DNA of 64,000 nt from Edaphobacter sp. GTDB taxonomy: Bacteria; Acidobacteriota; Terriglobia; Terriglobales; Acidobacteriaceae. Location: NCBI RefSeq assembly GCF_028283685.1, contig NZ_JAPWKF010000008.1, forward strand, positions 463,298 to 527,297. The letters run 5' to 3'. Of the stretch, positions 25,178 through 34,746 are shown one piece after another; the stretch's first letter is position 1; each line of letters starts with the position of its first letter. The translations under genes and the position numbers were made by a program. Under the pieces are notes generated by a model that saw nothing but the letters and a program-made list of their open reading frames with translations, did no database searches and was not told the DNA's origin.

Positions 25178-28100
25178 CTAGAACGACATTTTGGCGGCAA
25201 TTTGTACGAGTCTCGGTGGGGACGCAGAAACGATACGTCCGAAATTGGAGTCTTGAATCTGGCCAGCGACAGCTGCAGGTCCGAAAAACTGGGCGTGATT
25301 GAAGGTGTTGAATGTCTCCAGACGCAGATCCAGAGAGACTCCATCGCGAAGCGCGGTCGATTTGCTGATTGCCGTGTCGAAGTTGATCTGTCCGGGCCCA
25401 TAGAAGAAGCGCCGATGCGTGTTTCCAAGCTGGCCTAGTTGTTCGGTGGTGAACTGTGAGGTGTTGAAGGCTGCTCGTCCGTTGCGCCCGTTTGTATTGA
25501 TATTGAGCGGACCACCGGCGAAGTTTGGAGTATCTAGCAGATAGTTATTGACTCCATTCCCCAAGGTTCCCAGCAGGGAGTTGTCTGAGTTGTCGTAAAG
25601 CGTTACGGGGAAACCGCTACTGGCTCGCATCGTTCCCGCGAGACTCCAGCCGACTGCCCATGCGTGAGGTTTACTGAAGAGTCTTCTGAAGGGCAGGTCG
25701 GCGGTGTAGCTGACGATGAGGTTCTGCCTCAGGTCGAAGGCAGAGATCGCCCTCGTTCGCTTTTGATCGATTGGGTTGAGCTGTTCGCCCAGATTCGATC
25801 CCTGGTCAATTGATTTGCTGAAGGTGTATCCGACAGAGACCTGCTGCTCGCCACTGGTATAGCGAACGTTAGCTTCCAGGGCGTTATAGTTCGAGTTTCC
25901 GATGGAGCGCTGCGCTGTCATTGCGCCGTAGTCGGGACCGAGGCCACGACGAGTTCCTTGAACCTGGTCGCCTGATGTTGAGATATATGCCGCGTCTTCT
26001 CCAAATGGACCGCAGCCGGGGAGGCTGAGGCATAGCGCAGGATCGCCGGGGTTGGTTGGGAGCAGCATGAGAATATGGTGGCCCTGGTTGCCGACGTAGC
26101 TCACGGTCGCAAGAGTGGAGAGACCAATCTGCCGCTGTAGTGAGAGCATGTAATTTTCGGTGTAGGCGACAGTGTTGCGATGGTCGAAGTAAGGGTCGGC
26201 GCTGATCGGGACGAAGTTGCTCCAGTCAATGCTGTTGTCAGGTCGAGAGGCGGAGGCACCGTGCGCTGGAAACGGAAAAGGGAATCTCTGCCCATTGTTG
26301 ATGCCGTCTTTGGCGTTGATAAAAGGCGTCTCGAAGATTGGAGGGGAGGGGCTGAGGTAGTTGTATCCGAAGGGGGGCACAGCATACATGATTCCAGTGG
26401 CAAGTCCCGGGAATGCGGTGTAGAACATACCAAAGCTTGCCCGGAAACTGGTCTTTCCGTCATTCCCCAGTAGGTTTCTAAGAACTTCCGATTTTGGATT
26501 GGGGACGTAAGCGATACCGAGGCGAGGTGCGAGGTTGGCGGCCCTTCGCGGCGCAAGCGATGAGGGGATTCCGGGATCGCCGGGAAAGACGAAGCCGGTC
26601 GGCGCTCCTGGAAATACGACAGACTGCTGGCCCGGAACCACGGTCTGGATCTGGTTGTATTTCTCGGACCAGGGCGCGATGAAGTCCCATCGCAGCCCGG
26701 CATTAATTGTGAGATCGTCGCGTAGACGCCAACTGTCCTGAATGAAGAGTCCGGTGTAGCTATTTCTAAGGTAGAAGGGCTGTCCTGACGATTGGGTGAA
26801 GTTGCTCGGAGTTCCAATAAGAAAATCCGCGAATGCAGAACCTGTTTCTGTACCGTTGATGTTGAACGTTCCATTGAAGGTGGCGTTGGGATGTTCGTTC
26901 ACCTGATCGGTGTGAAATTGAACTCCGGCTTTGAGGGTGTTCCTTCCAATTGCGTGCGCGACCGATTCACTCAAGAAGAGAGTGTTATTGACCTGGTCCA
27001 CGTTGGTTATTGGAACGCCCATCGTAAAGGTTGGGAAGGCAATGTTTTCGATACCTTCAAATTCAGGCGCTTGTACAACGATACCTGCGGTTCCTGGGCC
27101 TGTGGTAAAGCCTTGCGATGCGAGCGATACACCGCGGCCGCCGTTCGGCTCTCCAATGACGTTTGCATTGCGCAGGTATCCGATGTGAAGCTCATTGACG
27201 GTTTGAGCGTCCATGGGAGATGTCAGGCCGAAGGCGAATAACTGTGCGCGTCCGATGCTGAGAGCATCGAACCCGGGGATGCTTGCTCCGCCCTGTCGTC
27301 CGGGATAAGGGTTGTTGAGGCGGTAGTCGTCAAGAAAGTAGTAGGCGCTTAGCTGCCCGACCGGGGTACTGCGATCAAGTCTCCACGAGCCCTTGTCGTC
27401 TCGGACGGTCTGATTGAACGACGAGGATGAGAATTGATTTACGTCGACGTTGGGCGAAGGGATGTACTGAATGAGGTGCTGAGCAGGAGCGGACCATGCG
27501 CTTTGCGGAATGAGACCACCCGGGAAGACTGGACTGCTTCCGGGATTGCAGCTCGTGGAGCGTTCACTATAAGGGTCACCGGCGTTGACCGTGCGTCCTG
27601 TGCGCTGCGATAGGAGAGAGGCCAGATAGGGGCCGCTGACGCAACCGCTGAGCGCGGAAGATGCAGAAGAGAAATCACCTCTGCGTTCCGCCGATGAGAA
27701 GACGGTTATTCGGCCTGTAGGAATTCCCTGCGTGGTTCTTGTTCCCTGGTAGTCACCGAAAAAGTAGATGCCAGTGTGTGCAAGAGGCCCTCCTATTGCT
27801 CCGCCAAACTGATGCTGGCGGAAGGCCGATTTCGTGGGATCAAAGTAACCTCGCGAATCGAGGACGGTATTGCGGAAGAAGTCGAATGCACGGCCGTGGA
27901 AGGTGTCGCTGCCGGAGCGGGTGATAACGGTGATCATGCCACCGTTGTAGTTGCCATATTCGGGATCGAAATTGTTGGTGAGGACGCGAAACTCTGAGAG
28001 CGAATCGATGTTCGGAAGAACTGAGGTTCCACCATTCATATGCTCCTGCACGTCGATACCATCCACGAAGAACCCGTTGGAAGATTCGCGCTGACCATTA

Positions 28101-28729
28101 ATGGATACATTTCCAGGATTCTGATCGCCTGAAGGAGAGATAGCTCCAGTAACTCCCGCCATGATCACGGAGCTTGGAAGCAGAGTTGTTGCGGGCGTAA
28201 CTCCAGGTTGAATTGCGAGCAGGTCCGTGTAGCTTCTTCCATTGAGAGGAAGCGATGTGATTTGCGTGCCATTCACCACTTCTCCAAGATGTGTGGCGGA
28301 ACGCTCAACCTGTACTCCTGTGTCCGTCGAGACCGTTACGCTCTCAGAGATTCCTGCTGGCGAAAGAACGAGGTCAAGGCGCAGGTTGCTGTCCGTATCA
28401 ATATGAATGCCATTCTTTTGCTGAATAGCGAAGCCTTGCGCTTGCACCTGCAGTTCATAGTCTCCGACTGGGACGTTGGGGAAGGAGTACAGCCCTTGCT
28501 GATTGGAGCGAGTTGTAAAGGTCGTGTGAAGATCGCGGTTCGTCAGGGTAAGTTGGGCATCTCCGACAACTGCATTGCTATGATCTTTGACTATGCCGGA
28601 TATTGCGCCACCAACAGCGGCGAATACTACTGGGGCAAGCACTAACGAATTGGTCGTGATGCTGAATAAGGCAAGCAGTGTAAAAACTGCGACTGCAGCT
28701 GCCGCAGAAGAGAGCGATCGCGATGGCAC
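25178..28729 (-). CDS. Oar-like TonB-dependent receptor with carboxypeptidase-regulatory-like domain
   Basis: About 1183 residues from a GTG at 28729, which has CGGAG six bases ahead and gives a normal signal peptide. The open frame extends another 36 codons to 28837, without features. The N-terminal CarboxypepD-reg domain (GGAISGIVKDHSNAVVGDA) leads to a plug with the typical LPLNGRSYTDLLAIQPGV. A long barrel follows and ends in a terminal Phe (QIAAKMSF), the outer-membrane insertion signal. These proteins, named after Myxococcus Oar, are greatly expanded in Acidobacteriota and thought to bind large carbohydrates, peptides or other polymers. It is convergent with the acid phosphatase and divergent from the next receptor. 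Confidence 0.9.
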   Translation of the reverse strand: MPSRSLSSAAAAVAVFTLLALFSITTNSLVLAPVVFAAVGGAISGIVKDHSNAVVGDAQLTLTNRDLHTTFTTRSNQQGLYSFPNVPVGDYELQVQAQGFAIQQKNGIHIDTDSNLRLDLVLSPAGISESVTVSTDTGVQVERSATHLGEVVNGTQITSLPLNGRSYTDLLAIQPGVTPATTLLPSSVIMAGVTGAISPSGDQNPGNVSINGQRESSNGFFVDGIDVQEHMNGGTSVLPNIDSLSEFRVLTNNFDPEYGNYNGGMITVITRSGSDTFHGRAFDFFRNTVLDSRGYFDPTKSAFRQHQFGGAIGGPLAHTGIYFFGDYQGTRTTQGIPTGRITVFSSAERRGDFSSASSALSGCVSGPYLASLLSQRTGRTVNAGDPYSERSTSCNPGSSPVFPGGLIPQSAWSAPAQHLIQYIPSPNVDVNQFSSSSFNQTVRDDKGSWRLDRSTPVGQLSAYYFLDDYRLNNPYPGRQGGASIPGFDALSIGRAQLFAFGLTSPMDAQTVNELHIGYLRNANVIGEPNGGRGVSLASQGFTTGPGTAGIVVQAPEFEGIENIAFPTFTMGVPITNVDQVNNTLFLSESVAHAIGRNTLKAGVQFHTDQVNEHPNATFNGTFNINGTETGSAFADFLIGTPSNFTQSSGQPFYLRNSYTGLFIQDSWRLRDDLTINAGLRWDFIAPWSEKYNQIQTVVPGQQSVVFPGAPTGFVFPGDPGIPSSLAPRRAANLAPRLGIAYVPNPKSEVLRNLLGNDGKTSFRASFGMFYTAFPGLATGIMYAVPPFGYNYLSPSPPIFETPFINAKDGINNGQRFPFPFPAHGASASRPDNSIDWSNFVPISADPYFDHRNTVAYTENYMLSLQRQIGLSTLATVSYVGNQGHHILMLLPTNPGDPALCLSLPGCGPFGEDAAYISTSGDQVQGTRRGLGPDYGAMTAQRSIGNSNYNALEANVRYTSGEQQVSVGYTFSKSIDQGSNLGEQLNPIDQKRTRAISAFDLRQNLIVSYTADLPFRRLFSKPHAWAVGWSLAGTMRASSGFPVTLYDNSDNSLLGTLGNGVNNYLLDTPNFAGGPLNINTNGRNGRAAFNTSQFTTEQLGQLGNTHRRFFYGPGQINFDTAISKSTALRDGVSLDLRLETFNTFNHAQFFGPAAVAGQIQDSNFGRIVSASPPRLVQIAAKMSF

Positions 28730-28980
28730 AGTAAACTCCGAATAGCTTGAGGCACGAATGGATCGTGGCTTGTCAATGCGAGCTCGCTGAGAAAGATGGA
28801 GGGTAAAGCAGCGAGCGCCTATCGAAGGCGACAACACGACTGACAGGAGAAGCCGCAGAAACGCGCGAAAAACGCCTCAAAAGAGCGTGCTTCTTTTGTC
28901 GTCTCAACGCGAGTGGCCATAGAAGCCACCATAACACTTGCTTGCCGGAATTAGTTTGTTGCGTCTAATGAGTTTTTTAT

Positions 28981-29009
28981 TTGACATAAAACATGAACAC
29001 CTGCAGAAT
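28981..29009 (+). promoter_or_regulatory. Candidate sigma-70-type promoter
   Basis: A perfect TTGACA at 28981-28986 is followed after 17 bases by CAGAAT at 29004-29009, which matches four of six -10 positions. The spacing is optimal. It points at the unit closed by the hairpin at 29124. Confidence 0.5.
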
Positions 29010-29015
29010 ACAAAT

Positions 29016-29155
29016 CAATGTCCCTACAACACCAGATAATGACTTGTTGTCCCGCTCTGCAATCTCTGCAGCGTGGTCGATTCGGTTGTTGTCGTTAGGT
29101 GTAAGAGCGAAATCAACTGATGGAACCCGCTGGTTATAACCGAGCGGGTTTTTCT
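29016..29155 (+). ncRNA. Candidate small RNA or attenuated leader
   Basis: Transcription from the TTGACA promoter would begin near 29016 and end at the hairpin and T-run near 29153, giving an RNA of about 140 bases with no coding frame. It could be a free-standing small RNA or a leader whose terminator controls the receptor at 29253. It matches no family I recognise. The boundaries are inferred from the promoter and terminator alone. Confidence 0.35.
29124..29155 (+). terminator. Intrinsic terminator hairpin
   Basis: AACCCGCT at 29124-29131 pairs with AGCGGGTT at 29143-29150, and the T-run TTTTT (29149-29153) follows. The loop GGTTATAACC can itself pair, extending the helix. The reverse strand has no T-run, so it acts on plus-strand transcripts, although no plus-strand gene lies upstream. 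Confidence 0.75.
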
Positions 29156-29252
29156 GTCAGCGTTTAACCCCCTTTCTATTTAGCAACATCTTTGTGTGCG
29201 CGTATGGCGCGTTCATGCACGGCTGTGTGCCTGAAGTGTTCGAGGAGTTACA

Positions 29253-32200
29253 GTGCGTAAGATCGCATTCATTATTCTGCTGCTCGCCAGCGGTGCTGCG
29301 CAGGGGCAGCAGACCAACGACGCAGTTGTTTTAGGACGAATTACTGATCCCAGTCGAGCTGCGGTCTCCGGAGCTGTCATCAAGCTTGTACAGTCTGCAA
29401 CGGGTGAGAACAGCGAAGTCAAGACGAATAACAATGGAGAGTTCCGCACGCCTCCACTACGCATAGGTGAATACCAGATTTCGATTGAGGCGCCTGGCTT
29501 CAAGAAATTTGTTCAGCACGGCCTCAGTCTTGGTCTTGGCGATATACGCCAGTTGAATGTTCAGCTTTCCCTGGGCGAGGTCGCGGAGATTGTGAGCGTC
29601 GAAGCCTCCGATGCTGTGCTTAACAACGCCGACTCTACGGTAGGAACCGTCATTGGGAACAAGCAGATAGTCGAACTGCCACTGAACGGCCGCGATTACA
29701 TGCAGCTGGCAGCGCTCTCAGCTGGCACAGTTCCTTCGACTGCTACCGGATCGCAGGGGCCGATTGGTATCAGCATCGGTGGCCAGGTTGGATACGCCGT
29801 GGGGTTTCTTTTGGATGGAGTCGATAACAATAATCAGTTCATCCGCTATTCGTATGGCAATCAGAAGGAATCGATCAAGCCTTCCGTCGATGCGATTGAC
29901 CAGTTCAAAGTTGTTACGAACGGCTACTCGGCGGAGTATGGACGGTCTTCGTCCGGAGTCATCAGTGTCTCAACTAAATCGGGCACAAACCAGTTTCATG
30001 GCAGCGTGTACGAGTTCATTCGAAACGATGCGCTGGACGCGAGGAATTACTTTGCAACGGTGAAATCGCCTTTCAAGCGAAATGACTTTGGTGCAAGCAT
30101 CGGCGGACCGATCCTTCGGAACAAAATCTTTGCCTTTGGTGATTTCGAGATTATTCGGGTGCGTCAGAGCACGACGCAGGTAGACACTGTGCCAACGCTT
30201 GCACAGCGACAGGGTATCTTTGCCAACACGATCTACGATCCGGCGACCTATGATGCAACAACAAAGGCGCGCCAGGCCTTCGCGGACAACACCATCCCAT
30301 CAAGCCGAATCGATCCCATTGCGCAGAAGATTCTCGGCTTCTATCCTCTTCCGCAAAAGAGTGCTGCTACAAACAACTACATCTACAACGCACCTTCGAA
30401 TCAGAATCCCTATCGATACGACGTACGTCTCGACGGGACACCATCTGAGGGGCAGCGACTGTTCTTCCGTTACAGCACGCAGATTCAGGACTATGCCGCA
30501 GTTTCGACATTGCCGCCGATCGATAACGTGTTTTACACCTCTGCGCAGCCCACTAGAATTACGGGCCACGCATTCGCTCTGGGGTACGACAAGGTGTGGT
30601 CGCCGCACCTGATCAGTTCGGTTCGCGTGGGCTGGAACTACCTGCTTTCGAAGGCCTCGAGCCAGGGTACGCAAAACATCAATTCGCAGATCGGCTTTAC
30701 AGGCGCTGACACAACATATCCCGGCGGTCTGGTAAGTATGCCGATCACGGGTTTCACATCTCTTGGCGGAGGCGGAAAGGGCAACATTGCCGGAACACAG
30801 GCGCGCCAAGTCTCCGGCGACCTGACGTGGGCTCGCGGAAAGCACAATTTTAAGTTTGGCGTGCAGCAGTACTGGCTGCAAACGAACTTCTTCAGTGCAC
30901 AGCAGTCACAGGGCATTCTCAACTTCACTGGCGTGTATACACGGAATCCAGTCACGCTCGCGAACGGAAGTCCTTTCGCAGACTTTCTGCTTGGCACCTC
31001 TTCTTCCGGGAGCCTCTCGGATGAGGAGACGGTGATTGGCCGTCAGCCGCTAACGCACTTCTATGCCCTTGATGACTGGACGTTGACTCCACACCTGACG
31101 GTGAATGTTGGGCTTCGTTATGAGCTGAATCGTCCAGTAATTGACCAGCATGACAAGATGGCCAATCTGGATCTGGACACCGATCCGGCGAATCCGACCC
31201 TTGTGCTTGCGGGAGCTGCAGGCAGCGGGCGCGACAGTAGGGCATTGCAGGGGACGGACTTTGCGCAATGGGCCCCTCGCGCGGGTTTCGCATACTCCTT
31301 CCCTGATCAGAAGACAGTTGTGCGCGGCAGCTATGGCCTGTTCTACTCCAACATCACGACGGCGGGCGGCATGCAGTCGCTGCAGATTAACGCGCCTTAC
31401 CACATGCAGATCAGTCTCTCTCCTGATCCAACGAGTCCTTCGCTTTACTTGCGCAGCGGCTTTCCGGACGGAACGCTGTCGCTTGCAAATGCAAAGAATG
31501 TGCTCGCGGTTTCGCACGATCGCCGAGGGCTGTGGCCGAGGTCGCAGCAATGGAATATTAATATCCAACGAGAGCTTCCGGGGGGCGTGCTCCTGGAGGT
31601 GGGCTATGCAGGAAACAGCCTGAGGCGTTCGTGGATGCAGTACGACGCGAACCAGGCTACTCCGATGGCCGGTAATACGAACGCGAACCGTCCATATAAG
31701 TCGGTGGCGGTACCAGGGACACCGTACACGGTCTCGCTGGCAGATATTGCACGTATCGCAAAGCTTGGCTACAGCACTTACAACGCGCTGCAGATCAAGG
31801 CCGAGCGTCGATATCGCAATGGCATCAGTCTGCTTGCGGCCTATGGATATTCCAAGACGATGGCGCTTGGTGAAAATCAGTCTGGTGGGGTTCAGAACTC
31901 TACCGATCTGGATGCGGATCGCGCGGTATCAAGCCAGGACATGACGCATCACCTTGTAGCCAGCGGCATCTTCGAGCTCCCTGTGGGACGAGGAAAGCGC
32001 TTTGGCAGCTCATGGAACCGTTATGAGAATGCGGTTCTTGGAGGATGGAGTATTGATCCCATTGTGACGATCAATGCGGGCATTCCCGTCAATCTTTCTG
32101 TGACAGGTAATCCATCAAACTCCGGCCAGGGAAGCCTGGTAGGAAATAATGATCGCCCGAATATTGTCGGAGACTGGCACTTGTCCAACAGAACCCCGCA

Positions 32201-32489
32201 ACGCTGGTTCAACACCTCGGCATTCGTGGCCAATGCACCTTACACGTTTGGCAACGCTGGCAGGAATATTCTGCGGGCTCCAGGCCTTGCGAACCTCGAT
32301 CTTGCTGCACATAAAACATTTCAGGTGAGGGAATACCTGAGTGCACAGTTGCGCTTGGAATCGTTCAACACAACGAACACGCCACACTTTGCTGCGCCGA
32401 ATGCCGTAGTGGGCAACGCCCTGTTTGGGCAGATCACTTCAGCCTCGGATGCTCGCGATCTGCAGGCAGGACTCAAGCTGGTCTTCTAA
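29253..32489 (+). CDS. Oar-like TonB-dependent receptor
   Basis: 1078 residues from a GTG with GAGGAG upstream. A signal peptide ends at AQGQ. A CarboxypepD-reg domain (AVVLGRITDPSRAAVSGA) leads to a plug with VELPLNGRDYMQLAALSAG. The barrel ends in Phe (LQAGLKLVF). It is a close paralogue of the receptor at 38802: both share the plug block, the YGNAGRN-like motif and the same length. The two bracket the cluster of small secreted proteins. It lies 27 bases before the DUF6152 gene, so it probably heads that operon. The ligand is unknown. Confidence 0.92.
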   Translation: MRKIAFIILLLASGAAQGQQTNDAVVLGRITDPSRAAVSGAVIKLVQSATGENSEVKTNNNGEFRTPPLRIGEYQISIEAPGFKKFVQHGLSLGLGDIRQLNVQLSLGEVAEIVSVEASDAVLNNADSTVGTVIGNKQIVELPLNGRDYMQLAALSAGTVPSTATGSQGPIGISIGGQVGYAVGFLLDGVDNNNQFIRYSYGNQKESIKPSVDAIDQFKVVTNGYSAEYGRSSSGVISVSTKSGTNQFHGSVYEFIRNDALDARNYFATVKSPFKRNDFGASIGGPILRNKIFAFGDFEIIRVRQSTTQVDTVPTLAQRQGIFANTIYDPATYDATTKARQAFADNTIPSSRIDPIAQKILGFYPLPQKSAATNNYIYNAPSNQNPYRYDVRLDGTPSEGQRLFFRYSTQIQDYAAVSTLPPIDNVFYTSAQPTRITGHAFALGYDKVWSPHLISSVRVGWNYLLSKASSQGTQNINSQIGFTGADTTYPGGLVSMPITGFTSLGGGGKGNIAGTQARQVSGDLTWARGKHNFKFGVQQYWLQTNFFSAQQSQGILNFTGVYTRNPVTLANGSPFADFLLGTSSSGSLSDEETVIGRQPLTHFYALDDWTLTPHLTVNVGLRYELNRPVIDQHDKMANLDLDTDPANPTLVLAGAAGSGRDSRALQGTDFAQWAPRAGFAYSFPDQKTVVRGSYGLFYSNITTAGGMQSLQINAPYHMQISLSPDPTSPSLYLRSGFPDGTLSLANAKNVLAVSHDRRGLWPRSQQWNINIQRELPGGVLLEVGYAGNSLRRSWMQYDANQATPMAGNTNANRPYKSVAVPGTPYTVSLADIARIAKLGYSTYNALQIKAERRYRNGISLLAAYGYSKTMALGENQSGGVQNSTDLDADRAVSSQDMTHHLVASGIFELPVGRGKRFGSSWNRYENAVLGGWSIDPIVTINAGIPVNLSVTGNPSNSGQGSLVGNNDRPNIVGDWHLSNRTPQRWFNTSAFVANAPYTFGNAGRNILRAPGLANLDLAAHKTFQVREYLSAQLRLESFNTTNTPHFAAPNAVVGNALFGQITSASDARDLQAGLKLVF

Positions 32490-32516
32490 AAAAGTTTTAA
32501 GGAAAGGGAATGTGAT

Positions 32517-32924
32517 ATGAACCGCTACAAATTGCTCTTATTAGGCGCAGTAGTTTCTGCCATTGCGGCCCCTGCGTATGCACACCACTCGTTTGCCGCG
32601 GAGTACGACGCGAGCAAGCCGATCAGCTTTAGCGGAAAGCTTGCTAAGCTCTCGTGGGTCAATCCGCATGGGTGGATCTATGTTGATGTCGCGGACAATA
32701 CAGGGAAGTCATCGCGCTGGGCTGTTGAATTTGGAAGCCCGAACGCGCTCCTGCGACGAGGCCTGCGTGAGACAGACTTTCCATTGGGCATTACGCTCAC
32801 CGTTTCAGGTTATCGAGCCAAGGATGGAAGCCAGACGATTAACGGAACATCGGTCAAGCTGCCTGATGGTCGCACTCTCTTCACAGGCTCTGTCGGAACC
32901 GGCGCCCCTGGTGATCCACAGTAG
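32517..32924 (+). CDS. DUF6152 family secreted protein
   Basis: The 135-residue protein has a signal peptide ending AYAHH, then HHSFAAEYDASKPI. It continues with WVNPHGWIYVDV and ends in a Gly-rich tail. The HHSF start, the 'WxNPH' block and the length identify the DUF6152 family, small periplasmic beta-rich proteins of unknown function. They usually occur beside secreted proteins with the DGxPDLxGxW motif, as here. The His pair at the mature N-terminus could bind metal, but this is only a suggestion. An AAGGGA lies ahead of the ATG. Confidence 0.85.
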   Translation: MNRYKLLLLGAVVSAIAAPAYAHHSFAAEYDASKPISFSGKLAKLSWVNPHGWIYVDVADNTGKSSRWAVEFGSPNALLRRGLRETDFPLGITLTVSGYRAKDGSQTINGTSVKLPDGRTLFTGSVGTGAPGDPQ

Positions 32925-32953
32925 GGTTCCAGATGCGATACGAAAGGACTGCA

Positions 32954-33721
32954 ATGTTATTGAGATCAACATGCCTTGCCGTGATTGCCAGCCTGGGGAC
33001 AATAGCTTTTGCTGCAACTCCCCTCAAAAAAACGGCGGATATTCCACGACTCTCTGATGGCAAGCCCGACCTGAACGGAATATGGCAATCGTTGTCGGGA
33101 GCGGACGTCAATCTGCTCGATCATGTCGCCGATCGCTACGCTCCAGGAGGGCAGAGCGTAGTGGAAGAGGGGGAGCTGCCTTATCTTCCGGAGGCCAGAA
33201 AACAGAGGGATGCCAACAACGCAAGCCGCGAAAAAGCTGATCCCCAGACAGCGAAGTGCAATCTGCCCGGCGTTCCACGCATAACGTATGCGCATAATCT
33301 TCCGTTTCAGGTTTTTCAGAAGCCGAAGGGCGACCGCATCGTGGTTCTCTACGAGTTCGCCGAAGCGCATCGCTTTCTCTATACGAATGGCACACCGCAT
33401 CCCCCAGGCCATATCAACTGGAATATGGGCGACTCTCGGTCGAAATGGGAGGGAGACACACTCGTCGTCGACTCGGTGGATTTCAACGATCTGACATGGT
33501 TTGATCACGCAGGAGACTTTCACAGCGAGTCCCTTCATGTTGTAGAGCGTTACCGTCTTCTGGACGCAGATCATCTCGAGTACAACGTCGAGGTCGACGA
33601 TCCGAAGGTCTACAGCAAGCCCTGGCACATCCATCTGGTTCTGTATCGGCGTAAGGAAAAGAATCAACAGCTGCTCGACTATGTTTGCTACGCCTTCGAT
33701 CTCGCTCCCTACTATCCATGA
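32954..33721 (+). CDS. Secreted protein of unknown function with DGKPDLNGIW motif
   Basis: About 255 residues from the ATG at 32954, with AAGGA seven bases before and a signal peptide ending FAA. The mature protein starts with PRLSDGKPDLNGIWQSL, a motif shared with the next gene (DGQPDIQGVW). The body contains conserved-looking GDSRSKWEGDTLVVDS and a His/Trp-rich beta region (DLTWFDHAGDFHSESLHVVER). These recur in the paralogue as GDSRGHWEGTTLVVDT. The pattern suggests a lipocalin- or barrel-like fold, but no function is known to me. It is part of the operon behind the receptor. Confidence 0.75.
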   Translation: MLLRSTCLAVIASLGTIAFAATPLKKTADIPRLSDGKPDLNGIWQSLSGADVNLLDHVADRYAPGGQSVVEEGELPYLPEARKQRDANNASREKADPQTAKCNLPGVPRITYAHNLPFQVFQKPKGDRIVVLYEFAEAHRFLYTNGTPHPPGHINWNMGDSRSKWEGDTLVVDSVDFNDLTWFDHAGDFHSESLHVVERYRLLDADHLEYNVEVDDPKVYSKPWHIHLVLYRRKEKNQQLLDYVCYAFDLAPYYP

Positions 33722-33758
33722 TTGCTGGATTAAACAGCCCCTAAAAGGATTACGCACC

Positions 33759-34721
33759 ATGACAGGAACATTGAAATTAGCAAGTGTCGTTCTTTTGCTG
33801 GGAGTGTCAGTAAGGCTGCCAATTGTCGCACAGCAGAAGGCACCGGCATCGTCGGCAAAGGTAGAGAAGCCTTGGAAGCCCGCGCTTTTAAGCGACGGTC
33901 AGCCGGACATTCAAGGTGTATGGACGGCCGTGCACTACGGTATGGGGTGCCTTTCCAATCCGGCCAATGGAGATGTCAACTGCGTGTCGCCCCCTGGACC
34001 TCGCCCGGCTGCGGGAACCTCAAATGCCGGTGGCCCGCCACGCAAAGGGAGGAGTGCGCCCAGCCGCATCTTGGATACGCCGGATGGAAAGATTCCATAT
34101 AAGCCTGAAGCACTCGCGCATCAAGAGGATCTTTTTGCTCACTATTACGCGCCGACGCGTCCAGGAGATATTGATCCGCAACAGCGTTGCCTGCCCCTTG
34201 GGGCGGTACGTCAGTTCACATGGCACGACGTGCAGATATTTCAATATCCCAAGAAGGTCGTGCTGATCTATCAGGGCGCCGAGCAGTATCGCATTATCTA
34301 TCTCGACGACAGGCCGCATGTCGGTAAAGACCTCAAGCTGTGGTTCGGCGATTCGAGAGGCCACTGGGAAGGTACGACTCTTGTGGTGGATACAACCAAC
34401 AACAATGCAAAGGGGCGGCTCAGTCGGGCAGGGGACTTCTCAAGCGACAACGTTAAGCATGTCGAGCGTTTCATCTTTACGGACCCCGATCACTTTCGAT
34501 ATGAGGCGACCTTCGACGATCCCTCTGTGTACACCCAGACGTGGAAGTTCGGCCTGGATTTGAAGCGAGGCTACTTCGCCGGTGATGGCGGTGTTCCTGA
34601 AGGCCCCGTCACTGCAGAGACGCAGGCCAGCTATGAGAACTGGGAAGAGGCATGCCATGAAGGTTTGAGAGATGAAGACAACCCACTCTATGGTGCAGAG
34701 TCTCACGCGTCATCACGCTAA
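33759..34721 (+). CDS. Secreted protein of unknown function, paralogue of the preceding gene
   Basis: About 320 residues. A signal peptide ends at IVAQQ, and the mature part opens with LSDGQPDIQGVWTAVHYG. It shares FGDSRGHWEGTTLVVDTTN, the following VERFIF block and a YEATFDDPSVY block with its neighbour. It also has two Cys in a CLSNPANGDVNC loop and QQRCLPLG, which may form disulfides. AAGGA lies about ten bases before the ATG. Tandem duplication followed by divergence is the simplest origin. Function unknown; the location suggests work on the same substrate as the receptor. Confidence 0.75.
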   Translation: MTGTLKLASVVLLLGVSVRLPIVAQQKAPASSAKVEKPWKPALLSDGQPDIQGVWTAVHYGMGCLSNPANGDVNCVSPPGPRPAAGTSNAGGPPRKGRSAPSRILDTPDGKIPYKPEALAHQEDLFAHYYAPTRPGDIDPQQRCLPLGAVRQFTWHDVQIFQYPKKVVLIYQGAEQYRIIYLDDRPHVGKDLKLWFGDSRGHWEGTTLVVDTTNNNAKGRLSRAGDFSSDNVKHVERFIFTDPDHFRYEATFDDPSVYTQTWKFGLDLKRGYFAGDGGVPEGPVTAETQASYENWEEACHEGLRDEDNPLYGAESHASSR

Positions 34722-34746
34722 CGGCTACGAAAGGATTTCGAGACCA

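Larger units (their letters stand above)
28730..29252. other. Intergenic region between two divergent receptors, holding an orphan promoter-terminator unit
   Basis: Roughly 520 bases without a coding frame. It must hold the promoters of both receptors. In addition, the plus strand carries a consensus -35 element, a -10-like element and an intrinsic terminator 80 bases before the downstream gene. These are listed separately as a candidate small RNA. Confidence 0.6.

Noticed and set aside
26101..26874. A 257-codon minus-strand frame within the receptor at 25178-28729
   Set aside because: Same strand but another frame of a gene with clear receptor motifs; Ser/Pro/Arg-rich shadow sequence.
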